Assembly: GCF_046054195.1 (NCBI RefSeq)
Contig: NZ_JBEQCS010000005.1
Span: 124,001 to 188,000, forward strand
Length of the DNA: 64,000 bases
Source: Celerinatantimonas sp046054195
Lineage (GTDB): Bacteria > Pseudomonadota > Gammaproteobacteria > Enterobacterales > Celerinatantimonadaceae
Reading direction: 5' to 3'
Of the stretch, positions 15,276 to 23,053 are shown piece after piece. The position numbers and the translations under genes are program-made. Under the pieces are notes generated by a model, which made no database searches, was not told where the DNA came from, and saw only the letters and a program-made list of their open reading frames with translations. Within the stretch, counting starts at the first letter, position 1; the number at the start of each line of letters is the position of its first letter.

Positions 15276-16969
15276 AAGGTATCTCCGGCAACTCGCAGAA
15301 CCTCTTCGATAGTGGTTAGCCCTTGAGCGACCTGACGCATACCATCGGCTAACATCGGTTGCATCCCAGCTTCAATCGCTAGTTGGGTCAGCTTGTCAAC
15401 ATCACATTCATGTAGGATATTTTCACGAATATGCTCATCTAAGATGAGCAGCTCACCAATGACAATTCGACCTTGATAACCGCCACCGGGAGCGTCAGGA
15501 TCAGCGCGATAGAGAGTCAAACGACCATTTTGACAGTAGTCTTGCAGTTGATAACGCGCAATCAGCTCATCACTGGCATCAAAAGCGATGCGAGTTTGCG
15601 GATCAAGACGACGCACCAGCCGCTGGGCTAAAATGCCTTTGAGCGTTGCTGATACCAAATATGGTTCAAGCCCCATATCCAGCATTCGAATAATACTTGC
15701 TGGCGCATTGTTGGTATGCAATGTAGACAAGACCAAATGTCCGGTTAATGAGGCTTGAATCGCCATCTGGGCGGTAACCTGGTCACGCATCTCCCCGACC
15801 ATAATCACATCCGGGTCTTGGCGCACAATCGAGCGCAAGGCATCAGCAAAATCAAAATCAATCGCTGGATTAACCTGAATTTGGTTAATTCCATCAAGTT
15901 GATATTCCACGGGGTCTTCAACAGTTAAGATTTTACGCTGTCCATCATTAAGTGATGACAAAGCGCTATAGAGCGAAGTTGTTTTACCCGAGCCCGTTGG
16001 GCCTGTGACCAAGACGATTCCGTTGGGTTGTGCCAATAGCTGTTCAAACTGGCTGCGTGAGCGCGCTGAAAAGCCAAGTTTATCTAAGCTCAGTCGCACC
16101 GAATCGCGATCAAGCAGACGCATCACGACCGACTCGCCATATTGCGTCGGCACGGTTGAAACGCGCAAATCCAACTCTTTACCTTGGATTCGCTGCATAA
16201 TTCGACCATCTTGCGGTAATCGACGTTGGGCAATATCCAAATTTGCCATAATTTTAATACGCGAAACAATTGCACTGTAATCACGATAAGCCGGCGCGGG
16301 GCGCTCATGTAACACACCATCAATGCGATAACGGACCTGAATACTGTTCTCAAACGGCTCGATATGAATATCAGACGCTCGTAACTCAAGCGCCTGCTGA
16401 AATAACGTATTTACAAAGCGCACAATTGGCGCTTCACTTGCCAGATCGCGCAACTGCGCAATATCATCCTCATGGTGCGCATCACTTGCGACATGGGTAT
16501 GTTCTGCGTTGGAATCTAACTGCTGAGAAAAAATTTCGCTTAACTCTTCATCGGTTGCAATGAGAACGCGAACGGGTTTTTCCAATGCATAGCGCAATGC
16601 AGATAACGGATATTTTTGACATGGATCGCTCGTCACCACTTGCACAGTATCTTCATCCAAACCAATTGGGAAAACTCGATAAAAACGCAAAAACCGTGTG
16701 GAAATAAGATTTGTATCGACTGTTTGATTTAACATGGATGGCTGATAACGAACATATTCAAATAACTCACACCAACCCTGTGCAACAGATTTGGCTGAGA
16801 CTAATCCTAACTCTAATAAAGCGTCAATCAATGACAATTGCTCAGTATTATCACAGACATTATGAGCCCGTGATAATTCTGATTTACCAATATATTGATG
16901 TGCAAGTAACCACTCACATAATTGCGAGTAGCCATTATTTATCTGATTAGTTTGAATTTGCTTAATCAT
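15272..16969 (-). CDS. gspE: Type II secretion assembly ATPase GspE
   Basis: 565 residues. The N-terminal GspE/MshEN domain is followed by the ATPase core with Walker A GPTGSGKTTSLYSAL, an Asp box (LTVEDPVEYQL), Walker B (DPDVIMVGEMRD) and a His box (GHLVLSTLHTN). The C-terminal tetracysteine zinc motif of classical GspE is absent; only one Cys lies in that stretch (DYCQNG). First gene of the operon; GAG lies 5 nt before the ATG. The AT-rich 16970-17237 region must contain the operon promoter. Confidence 0.95.
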   Translation of the reverse strand: MIKQIQTNQINNGYSQLCEWLLAHQYIGKSELSRAHNVCDNTEQLSLIDALLELGLVSAKSVAQGWCELFEYVRYQPSMLNQTVDTNLISTRFLRFYRVFPIGLDEDTVQVVTSDPCQKYPLSALRYALEKPVRVLIATDEELSEIFSQQLDSNAEHTHVASDAHHEDDIAQLRDLASEAPIVRFVNTLFQQALELRASDIHIEPFENSIQVRYRIDGVLHERPAPAYRDYSAIVSRIKIMANLDIAQRRLPQDGRIMQRIQGKELDLRVSTVPTQYGESVVMRLLDRDSVRLSLDKLGFSARSRSQFEQLLAQPNGIVLVTGPTGSGKTTSLYSALSSLNDGQRKILTVEDPVEYQLDGINQIQVNPAIDFDFADALRSIVRQDPDVIMVGEMRDQVTAQMAIQASLTGHLVLSTLHTNNAPASIIRMLDMGLEPYLVSATLKGILAQRLVRRLDPQTRIAFDASDELIARYQLQDYCQNGRLTLYRADPDAPGGGYQGRIVIGELLILDEHIRENILHECDVDKLTQLAIEAGMQPMLADGMRQVAQGLTTIEEVLRVAGDTL

Positions 16970-17237
16970 TACTCAATAAATTGTGGGATATTAGCATTAT
17001 ATAGAATAGCCAATGTCTCACAACTTATAACACCTATAGATCGCAACATAATTAATATAATACTTATAACACACTTCCTCGTTAAATATATATATATAAT
17101 TACCTACACTGATATTTTTAATTGCAGCCATTAAATAATTAATGTATTTATATATACGACTCTTTGCTGTTCTTGGAGTAGGGCAGTTTATCGGCCATCG
17201 GACTGGCGAAAAACAAAATTGTCAATAGGATAAAAAC
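16970..17237. promoter_or_regulatory. Divergent control region with direct repeat
   Basis: A 268-bp, very AT-rich gap between gspE (minus) and the small secreted protein (plus). The 11-mer ACTTATAACAC occurs twice in the same orientation (17023-17033 and 17062-17072), centre spacing 39 bp, close to four helical turns, as for cooperative binding of a regulator on one face. I could not assign promoter elements with confidence. Confidence 0.4.
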
Positions 17238-17525
17238 ATGAAATACAAGTCGTTAAACTCGCTTGTATGCAGCCTTTGTGGCCTAGCATTTGCTAGCTTC
17301 ACACTAACTGCATATGCTGCAAGTGAATCTACTCCGACCTATTCATCATCGGCTACAATTAGTTCGGACACCCAAACATCCCAGGGAAGTTATAATGGGA
17401 AACGTGATTTTAAACTCCGTAAAAAATATCAAAAACAGAAAGATGCATTAACTTCTAATAGTTCTTCAACAAGTGTTAGTACTAATAAAAATACTTTACT
17501 GGACGAAGCAATTAAGACAAATTAA
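17238..17525 (+). CDS. Small secreted Ser/Lys-rich protein, unknown function
   Basis: 95 residues. A Sec signal peptide (hydrophobic LVCSLCGLAFASFTLTAYA) with likely cleavage at AYA-A gives a mature peptide of about 66 residues, rich in Ser, Thr, Lys and Gln with no cysteines: Ser/Thr at both ends and a basic centre (KRDFKLRKKYQKQK). It looks disordered. Not recognised. Located just upstream of the GH3 gene in the same orientation and divergent from the secretion operon. AGGA precedes the ATG. Confidence 0.6.
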   Translation: MKYKSLNSLVCSLCGLAFASFTLTAYAASESTPTYSSSATISSDTQTSQGSYNGKRDFKLRKKYQKQKDALTSNSSSTSVSTNKNTLLDEAIKTN

Positions 17526-17580
17526 TTCATTTGCTGTGATATTTTTAAATAATTAATAGTTAAAAAATAACCTATTTAAT

Positions 17581-17608
17581 TTAGTAATAGTTATCTAAAT
17601 ATTACTAA
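17581..17608 (+). promoter_or_regulatory. Inverted repeat at the GH3 ribosome-binding site
   Basis: TTAGTAATA (17581-17589) and TATTACTAA (17600-17608) form a perfect 9-bp inverted repeat with a 10-bp spacer, ending 3 bases before the GGAG of the GH3 gene. It could be an operator or an mRNA hairpin that affects translation. No T-tract follows. Confidence 0.4.
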
Positions 17609-17622
17609 TAACGGAGTATTCT

Positions 17623-20310
17623 GTGTTTAATTCAAATAAAATTATATTAAGCGCGCTACTGGCAGCCATCGGCTGTAGTGCTTATGCAGCCGATACCCCC
17701 AAGACCGGGAATGCGGTTGAAGCACGGGTAGGCGCGATGATCGATAACATGACACTCAATGAAAAAATTAATTTCACGGGTGTCGATGACGGCCACATGA
17801 TCCCAACCTTTGATAAGTTTGGCATTAAAGGAACAACTGCCTATGACTCCTCGATGGGCGTCTATGTCGACAGTAAAATCTTTGGCGCATCTTATCCATC
17901 ACAGTCGGCATTAGCTGCAACGTGGAACGTCAACCGAGCCAAAGAATTTGGTCTGGCAATTGGCTATGAAGCACGAACAGCTGGCGGTCAACAAATTTTA
18001 ACACCAACGGTAAATATGTACCGCACCCCATTTAACGGCCGTGCAGCTGAAAGTGTCTGTGGCGAAGACCCATATTTGTGTTCAGTGATGGCACCAGCGA
18101 TTGCTAACGGTGTGCAGCGCCAAGGTATTCAAGCCGGCGCCAAGCATCTGATTGCTAACGAGCAAGAAGCTAATCGCCACAACGTCAATATTGTTGTCTC
18201 GCAAAAAACCTTGCGTGAAGTTTACCTTGAACCTTTTGAATCACTCGCGAAAAATGCCAATATCGCAGCGATGATGTGTGGCTTTAACAAAGTTAACGGC
18301 TATTATGCCTGTGAAAATCACAACATCATTACTGATATCGTCAAAGGTGAATGGGGCTATCAAGGCTTTGTGATGTCTGATTTTAACTCCATCCAAGATG
18401 CCTTTTTAGGGGCATGGGCTGGTACCGACTTAGACATGCCATCAGGGCTTAAATTTACCAGCGACAATCTACTTCCTTATGTCTACAGCGGTGAATTAAC
18501 CCAATCGGTTATTAAAGATAAAGATCGCCGTCTGATGCGAGCTCTGGTCAGTTATGGATTTGATAAGAAAATTAATCCGGAAACCCCACTGACACATCCT
18601 GAATATGGTGAACAAGCATCTCTTGATATTGCCCGTGAAGGGATTGTATTGCTGAAAAACGCAGATACCTCGGGTAGTAAGCCGCTTTTGCCGCTTAAGA
18701 AAACGGCTAAAATCGCCGTTATTGGTGATTATGCGAAATACGCACCCAGCTCACCATTTGGTACCGCTTGGTCAGTACCTGAAGATAACTACGTCACCGA
18801 GTTAAGTGGATTGCAACAGCTCGCTTCATCAAGCTCGAAAATCCACTTTATTAAAGCAATGGCCCTTGATCCTAAAACAGCTACCTATTATGTGCCAGGA
18901 AGCTGCGATAACGGTGTTTGTACCCAAGGGGTTAAAGCTGAATACTTTAGTAATGATGAGCTCTCAGGTGAACCCGAGTTAACCCGCACCGAAAGTGGCA
19001 TCAACTTCGATTGGAACGAGATGACCAACACGACCTCATCAGAAACTCGCGATATCGATGATTTTACAGTGACTGACGGTTCATTCTCAGCGCGTTACAC
19101 CGCCTTGATCAAACCCACTATTACCGGTCGTCATGTGATTAAAGTGCGAGCCAGTGGACCATTTACCGTTAAGTTAAACGGCAAAGAGATCATGGAGTCT
19201 GACGGTGAACCACGAGCGAGTGATGAACCTAACGCCATTGAAAAAAGTGTAAAAACCAAAGTTCTTAAAAAGGGCAAAACATATAAAATTGTCCTTGAGT
19301 ACGAACGCACAACACAAAGCTTCCAAACAACGTTGGGCGGTTTAGACGGCGTACAGATGAGCTGGGCGTCACTGGTTCCACCTAAATCGATTAAAAACTA
19401 CGATGCAGTGGTCGCTATTGTCGGCAATAACTATGAAACCGAAGGGGAAACGCTGGATAAACACTTTGCGATTCCAGATCAACAAGGCTTCATGCTGAAA
19501 AAATTAACCAAAGCCAATCCGAATACCATTGTCGTCATGCATGCCGGTGGTGGGATGAAGATGTTGCCTTGGGCGAAAAATGCCGGTGCCATCTTACACG
19601 CTTGGTATTCCGGTCAATACGGTGGACAAGCATTAGCCGAAATTCTCTATGGTAAAGTCAATCCATCAGGTCGATTGCCAATTACGCTCGATAAGAAAAT
19701 CAGCCAGAACCCAAGTTATGCTTCATACTCAGACCCTGATGATTACGTCGGTGATGATGCTAAAACTGAGATGACTTACAAAGAAGGTGTTCTGTTTGGC
19801 TATCGTGGCTATCAAAAAGAGCATAAAAAACCATTGTATCCATTTGGGTTCGGACTCTCTTATACCACCTTTAAATTCAGTAACCTGAGTCTGTCGAGTA
19901 ATCTTATTACATCAGGTAAAGAGATTGCCGCAACCTTTACGGTCACGAATACAGGTGATAAAGATGGTTATGAAGTTGCACAGCTCTACGTGAAACCATC
20001 GGATGTGGCAAGTGATGAGCCAATTCGTGCCTTAAAAGGCTTTAAAAAAGTCTATCTTAAAGCCGGACAGAGCAAGCAGGTTACGCTGCATCTGAACAAC
20101 CGAGCCTTTGCTGACTGGGTTGCTTCAACTGATAGTTGGGATGTGACTGCACGTAATTACACCATTCAGGTGGGAAGCAGTTCACAAACGCTACCGCTGA
20201 AAAAACGGGTTAAAGCACTCTACCCAATTTCACTGAAAACTAGCACATCAAATATGCTCTCAACTGAGATGCAATCGGATGTTCAAGTACCATTAACCGC
20301 CGCTTATTAA
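17623..20310 (+). CDS. Secreted GH3 beta-glycosidase with PA14 domain
   Basis: 895 residues. Signal peptide (IILSALLAAIGCSAYAA) then a GH3 N-terminal barrel with NGRAAESVCGEDP (about 138-150), KHLIANE (174-180) and the nucleophile Asp253 in FVMSDFNS. The GH3 C-terminal domain is interrupted by a PA14 domain (about 436-575), known in other GH3 enzymes to shape oligosaccharide binding, and ends in a fibronectin-III-like domain. The activity is probably exo-beta-glucosidase or a related exo-activity; the exact sugar is open. GTG start with GGAG 7 nt upstream. Next to a type II secretion operon, so extracellular export by it is plausible. Confidence 0.92.
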   Translation: MFNSNKIILSALLAAIGCSAYAADTPKTGNAVEARVGAMIDNMTLNEKINFTGVDDGHMIPTFDKFGIKGTTAYDSSMGVYVDSKIFGASYPSQSALAATWNVNRAKEFGLAIGYEARTAGGQQILTPTVNMYRTPFNGRAAESVCGEDPYLCSVMAPAIANGVQRQGIQAGAKHLIANEQEANRHNVNIVVSQKTLREVYLEPFESLAKNANIAAMMCGFNKVNGYYACENHNIITDIVKGEWGYQGFVMSDFNSIQDAFLGAWAGTDLDMPSGLKFTSDNLLPYVYSGELTQSVIKDKDRRLMRALVSYGFDKKINPETPLTHPEYGEQASLDIAREGIVLLKNADTSGSKPLLPLKKTAKIAVIGDYAKYAPSSPFGTAWSVPEDNYVTELSGLQQLASSSSKIHFIKAMALDPKTATYYVPGSCDNGVCTQGVKAEYFSNDELSGEPELTRTESGINFDWNEMTNTTSSETRDIDDFTVTDGSFSARYTALIKPTITGRHVIKVRASGPFTVKLNGKEIMESDGEPRASDEPNAIEKSVKTKVLKKGKTYKIVLEYERTTQSFQTTLGGLDGVQMSWASLVPPKSIKNYDAVVAIVGNNYETEGETLDKHFAIPDQQGFMLKKLTKANPNTIVVMHAGGGMKMLPWAKNAGAILHAWYSGQYGGQALAEILYGKVNPSGRLPITLDKKISQNPSYASYSDPDDYVGDDAKTEMTYKEGVLFGYRGYQKEHKKPLYPFGFGLSYTTFKFSNLSLSSNLITSGKEIAATFTVTNTGDKDGYEVAQLYVKPSDVASDEPIRALKGFKKVYLKAGQSKQVTLHLNNRAFADWVASTDSWDVTARNYTIQVGSSSQTLPLKKRVKALYPISLKTSTSNMLSTEMQSDVQVPLTAAY

Positions 20311-20338
20311 GCGATAGTTAACGCAATAATTAGATGAC

Positions 20339-20366
20339 AAGGCCAGCGAAACGCTGGCCTTTTTTA
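20339..20366 (+). terminator. Rho-independent terminator of the GH3 gene
   Basis: GGCCAGCG (20341-20348), AAA loop, CGCTGGCC (20352-20359), then six T residues. A strong terminator about 30 bp after the stop codon; it also lies just past the end of the convergent methyltransferase gene. Confidence 0.92.
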
Positions 20367-20371
20367 TAATT

Positions 20372-20971
20372 TCAATGCAATTGCGGCCGTTTGGCGACCA
20401 TCTCAACGACATCGGCCATCCCTGTGTGATAAATCCCTTCCACCACATTTTTTTGTAATTGCCGACAGGTTAAAAGATTTAACTCTTTAAAATCTTGTTG
20501 CAGTTCAGAGAGCTCCACCAACATTTCTCGTTTTTTCGGCCCACCGGTGCCCAATTGCAACTGCCAAGGAGAATAAGCCTGATAGATAATCACACCACCT
20601 GGCGCTAAATGTTCACACATCTGTCGATGCACCTGAGCGCGCAGTGCCAATGGCAGATGACAAAAGATCATCACCATTAAATCGAACTGACCCGCAAATT
20701 GATATTCGGCTAAATCAGCAACCGTGTAATCCAGCGACACATGCTGCGCTTTGGCAAGTTTCTGTGCTTTTTTCTGCCCTTCGATAGAGCCATCAACAGC
20801 ATGGACATCATGACCAAGGCGCGCTAAATAAACACCATTGCGCCCTTCACCTTCGCCAATCGTCAATACGCGGCGTGGTTTTTGCCCCAGCAATTGCATC
20901 TGCTGCACTAAAAACTGGCTTGGTTCACAACCATAAACATAAACATCGGCTGAAAATCGTTCATCCCACAT
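20372..20971 (-). CDS. Class I SAM-dependent methyltransferase
   Basis: 199 residues. SAM-binding motif I is VLTIGEGEGRNGVYLARLG, followed by an acidic residue after strand 2 (HAVDGS) and motif IV-like region FDLMVMIFCHLP. The order WDERF...YGCEPSQFL resembles the TehB/UbiE-like small cytosolic methyltransferases often annotated as tellurite resistance family. The substrate cannot be read from sequence. Single gene. Confidence 0.8.
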   Translation of the reverse strand: MWDERFSADVYVYGCEPSQFLVQQMQLLGQKPRRVLTIGEGEGRNGVYLARLGHDVHAVDGSIEGQKKAQKLAKAQHVSLDYTVADLAEYQFAGQFDLMVMIFCHLPLALRAQVHRQMCEHLAPGGVIIYQAYSPWQLQLGTGGPKKREMLVELSELQQDFKELNLLTCRQLQKNVVEGIYHTGMADVVEMVAKRPQLH

Positions 20972-21092
20972 CGACTCACCTCACTATTTTAGATTTTACT
21001 AATATAGAGTGTTTTAGAAAACCCAGCAACCATCTTTACCCACTGCCAAAAGCTCGTTATGGTAGAAAGCTGACACGGTCAAAGGATTTTTC

Positions 21093-22046
21093 ATGAGCAG
21101 TTCATCTTCGGCTATTTCTCACTTAAGTAATCAAACATGGCTCAGCCACCCACTCGCTCGCTTAACCCTGGCACTAGTTGCAACATTATTGTGGGGAAGC
21201 GCTTTTCCGCTGGTAAAATTAGGTTATAGCAGCTTCGCTATTGCCCATAATCAGCCCTTTATGCAACTGCTCTTTGCTGGATATCGCTTTAGTGGTGCCG
21301 GATTACTGCTGTTGGTGTTAAGCAGTATTATCTACCGTAAAACTTGGCAATTCAGCTTTTCTAAATCACTGTCAATTGTCAAGGTTGGCAGCACTCAGAC
21401 CCTCGCGCAATATATTTTCTTTTATATGGGACTGGCGCTTGCTAGCGGTATTTCCAGTGCAATCGTTGCCAGCGCTGCACCATTTTTTCAGCTAATCATT
21501 GCTCATTTACTGTTCGCCGATGATCGCTTATCGCGACGCAAATTACTCAGCGCTCTGTTGGGGTTTTGCGGCATTGGCTTTTATCATCTGATGGAACATG
21601 GCTGGGCATTTCATCTGGGCATTGGTGAAGGATTGATGCTGATTGCGATGCTCTTTAGCGCTTACGGTAATATTTTAAATAAACGCAACGTCAGCCAAGA
21701 GCTGCCCGTGTTACCTCTGACCGCCTGGCAGATGCTATTTGGCGGCGTTATCTTAATTGTCATTGGGGCCTGCAAAGTTGGATTGACCCCTTTTCACTTT
21801 TCAGTGCATGCCAGCATTTTATTAATCTATTTATGTGTTTTATCCGCCAGCGCCTTTTTAATTTGGAACACACTGATGGCGCACAACCAAGTCAGTAAAG
21901 TGTCCATCTTTTTATTTCTAATTCCAATTTTCGGAGTCACCTTATCAGCTGTAATTTTAAATGAAGCGCTGCACTGGTATGTTGCACCCGCGCTGACTCT
22001 GATTATCATTGGCATTATCTTATCCAACCGACCAGAGAGAACCTAA
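21093..22046 (+). CDS. EamA/DMT-family transporter
   Basis: 317 residues with ten predicted membrane helices in two EamA repeats (LLWGSAFPLVKLGY at the first; a second from about 180, with the AYGNILNKRNV loop). The family exports or exchanges amino acids and other metabolites by proton or solute antiport; the substrate is unknown. AAAGGATTTTTC lies before the ATG. The short spacer to the next gene suggests possible co-transcription with the DUF4396 gene. Confidence 0.88.
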   Translation: MSSSSSAISHLSNQTWLSHPLARLTLALVATLLWGSAFPLVKLGYSSFAIAHNQPFMQLLFAGYRFSGAGLLLLVLSSIIYRKTWQFSFSKSLSIVKVGSTQTLAQYIFFYMGLALASGISSAIVASAAPFFQLIIAHLLFADDRLSRRKLLSALLGFCGIGFYHLMEHGWAFHLGIGEGLMLIAMLFSAYGNILNKRNVSQELPVLPLTAWQMLFGGVILIVIGACKVGLTPFHFSVHASILLIYLCVLSASAFLIWNTLMAHNQVSKVSIFLFLIPIFGVTLSAVILNEALHWYVAPALTLIIIGIILSNRPERT

Positions 22047-22189
22047 CCTGCCCTCTTAGATTTGCAATAGAACCGATAAATTGTTGCAATAATGGTTAGG
22101 GGTGGTTGATCTTTGGTGATTGCTCTAAAAATAATCGCAAAAAATCAACCGCCTTAAATGCCATTAGCCGTGAAACTAAGGAGGTATTT

Positions 22190-22963
22190 GTGATTCCAAC
22201 CTGGTTGAACATATGTGCTTGGATTTCAATCATTTTAGGGATTTTATCAGCGCTGTTACTGATCGCTGACGTCACCAATCGGCCACAACATATGCAGGTG
22301 ATGAATTGGGTATGGCCACTATGCGCCCTGTTCGGACACCTCTTTATTTTGTGGATTTATTACCGCTTTGCCCGCGCCAGCAAATCTGCTGGGCACTCAC
22401 ATCACGAACATCACGAACATCACGAACATCACGAACATCACGAACATCATCATGATGGCAACCACCATCAACAGAGGCAACAACCATCGACCATTCAGGT
22501 AATTAAAGGCACTTTGCACTGCGGTAGCGGCTGCACTTTAGGCGATATTATTGCTGAAACACTGGCCTTTAATTGTGCCTCAATCGCGATGGTATTTGGT
22601 TATCAGCAACTATTTTCGCATCAGATCTTTGCCATTTGGGTATTCGATTTCATTCTCGCCTTCGTTATTGGCATTATTTTTCAGTATTTGGCAATAAAAC
22701 CAATGCATCAGATGAGCCGTACAACTGCGCTCATTCAGGCAATTAAGGCCGATTTTTTATCGTTAACCTCGTGGCAAATAGGCATGTACGGGTTTATGGC
22801 CATTGCCCATTTTTATATTTTTGCACATGTCCTAAATATCGCGCTAAGCGCTAATTTGCCGAGCTTTTGGCTGATGATGCAAATTGCCATGTTCTGTGGG
22901 TTATTAACGGCAATGCCAGTAAACAGAGCGTTGATTAAACATCATATTAAAGAAGCAATGTAG
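22190..22963 (+). CDS. DUF4396 membrane protein with His-rich loop
   Basis: 257 residues from GTG 22190, chosen because AAGGAGG sits 5 nt before it; an ATG at 22106 in the same frame has no comparable site. It has about six membrane helices. Between helices 2 and 3 lies a cytoplasmic or periplasmic loop of His-His-Glu repeats ending HHHDG, then a GxxHCGSGCTLGDI motif with two cysteines, typical of DUF4396. The family is linked by annotation to metal handling, but no function is proven. The His loop could bind Zn, Cu or Ni. Confidence 0.75.
   Translation: MIPTWLNICAWISIILGILSALLLIADVTNRPQHMQVMNWVWPLCALFGHLFILWIYYRFARASKSAGHSHHEHHEHHEHHEHHEHHHDGNHHQQRQQPSTIQVIKGTLHCGSGCTLGDIIAETLAFNCASIAMVFGYQQLFSHQIFAIWVFDFILAFVIGIIFQYLAIKPMHQMSRTTALIQAIKADFLSLTSWQIGMYGFMAIAHFYIFAHVLNIALSANLPSFWLMMQIAMFCGLLTAMPVNRALIKHHIKEAM
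22400..22444 (+). repeat. Five tandem copies of a 9-bp unit
   Basis: CATCACGAA is repeated five times without mismatch (22400-22444) inside the DUF4396 gene, encoding His-His-Glu units. As the unit is a multiple of three, copy-number change would alter loop length but keep the frame. Confidence 0.95.
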
Positions 22964-22998
22964 GCAAATCTGTGACAGTGTGATCGCTAAAACAATTA

Positions 22999-23037
22999 AT
23001 AAAATAATGTTTCTATATAATTGGAACATTATTTTAT
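22999..23037 (+). promoter_or_regulatory. Long inverted repeat upstream of polygalacturonase
   Basis: A 15-bp arm (22999-23013, ending AATGTTTC) and its near-perfect complement (23023-23037, starting GGAACATT), 14 of 15 matched, with a 9-bp spacer, end 16 bp before the ATG of the GH28 gene. It looks like an operator for a dimeric regulator, possibly of the KdgR (pectate-response) type, whose sites also carry GTTTC/GAAAC half sites; that assignment is inference. Confidence 0.5.
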
Positions 23038-23053
23038 ATTTGGATAAAAGACA

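Noticed and set aside
22042..22100. CCTAACC and GGTTAGG as a terminator after the EamA gene
   Set aside because: The loop would be 45 nt with only 7 bp of stem and no T-run.
22964..23000. CRP-like site TGTGA near 22973 upstream of pehX
   Set aside because: The second half site (TCACA) is missing; only one arm matches.
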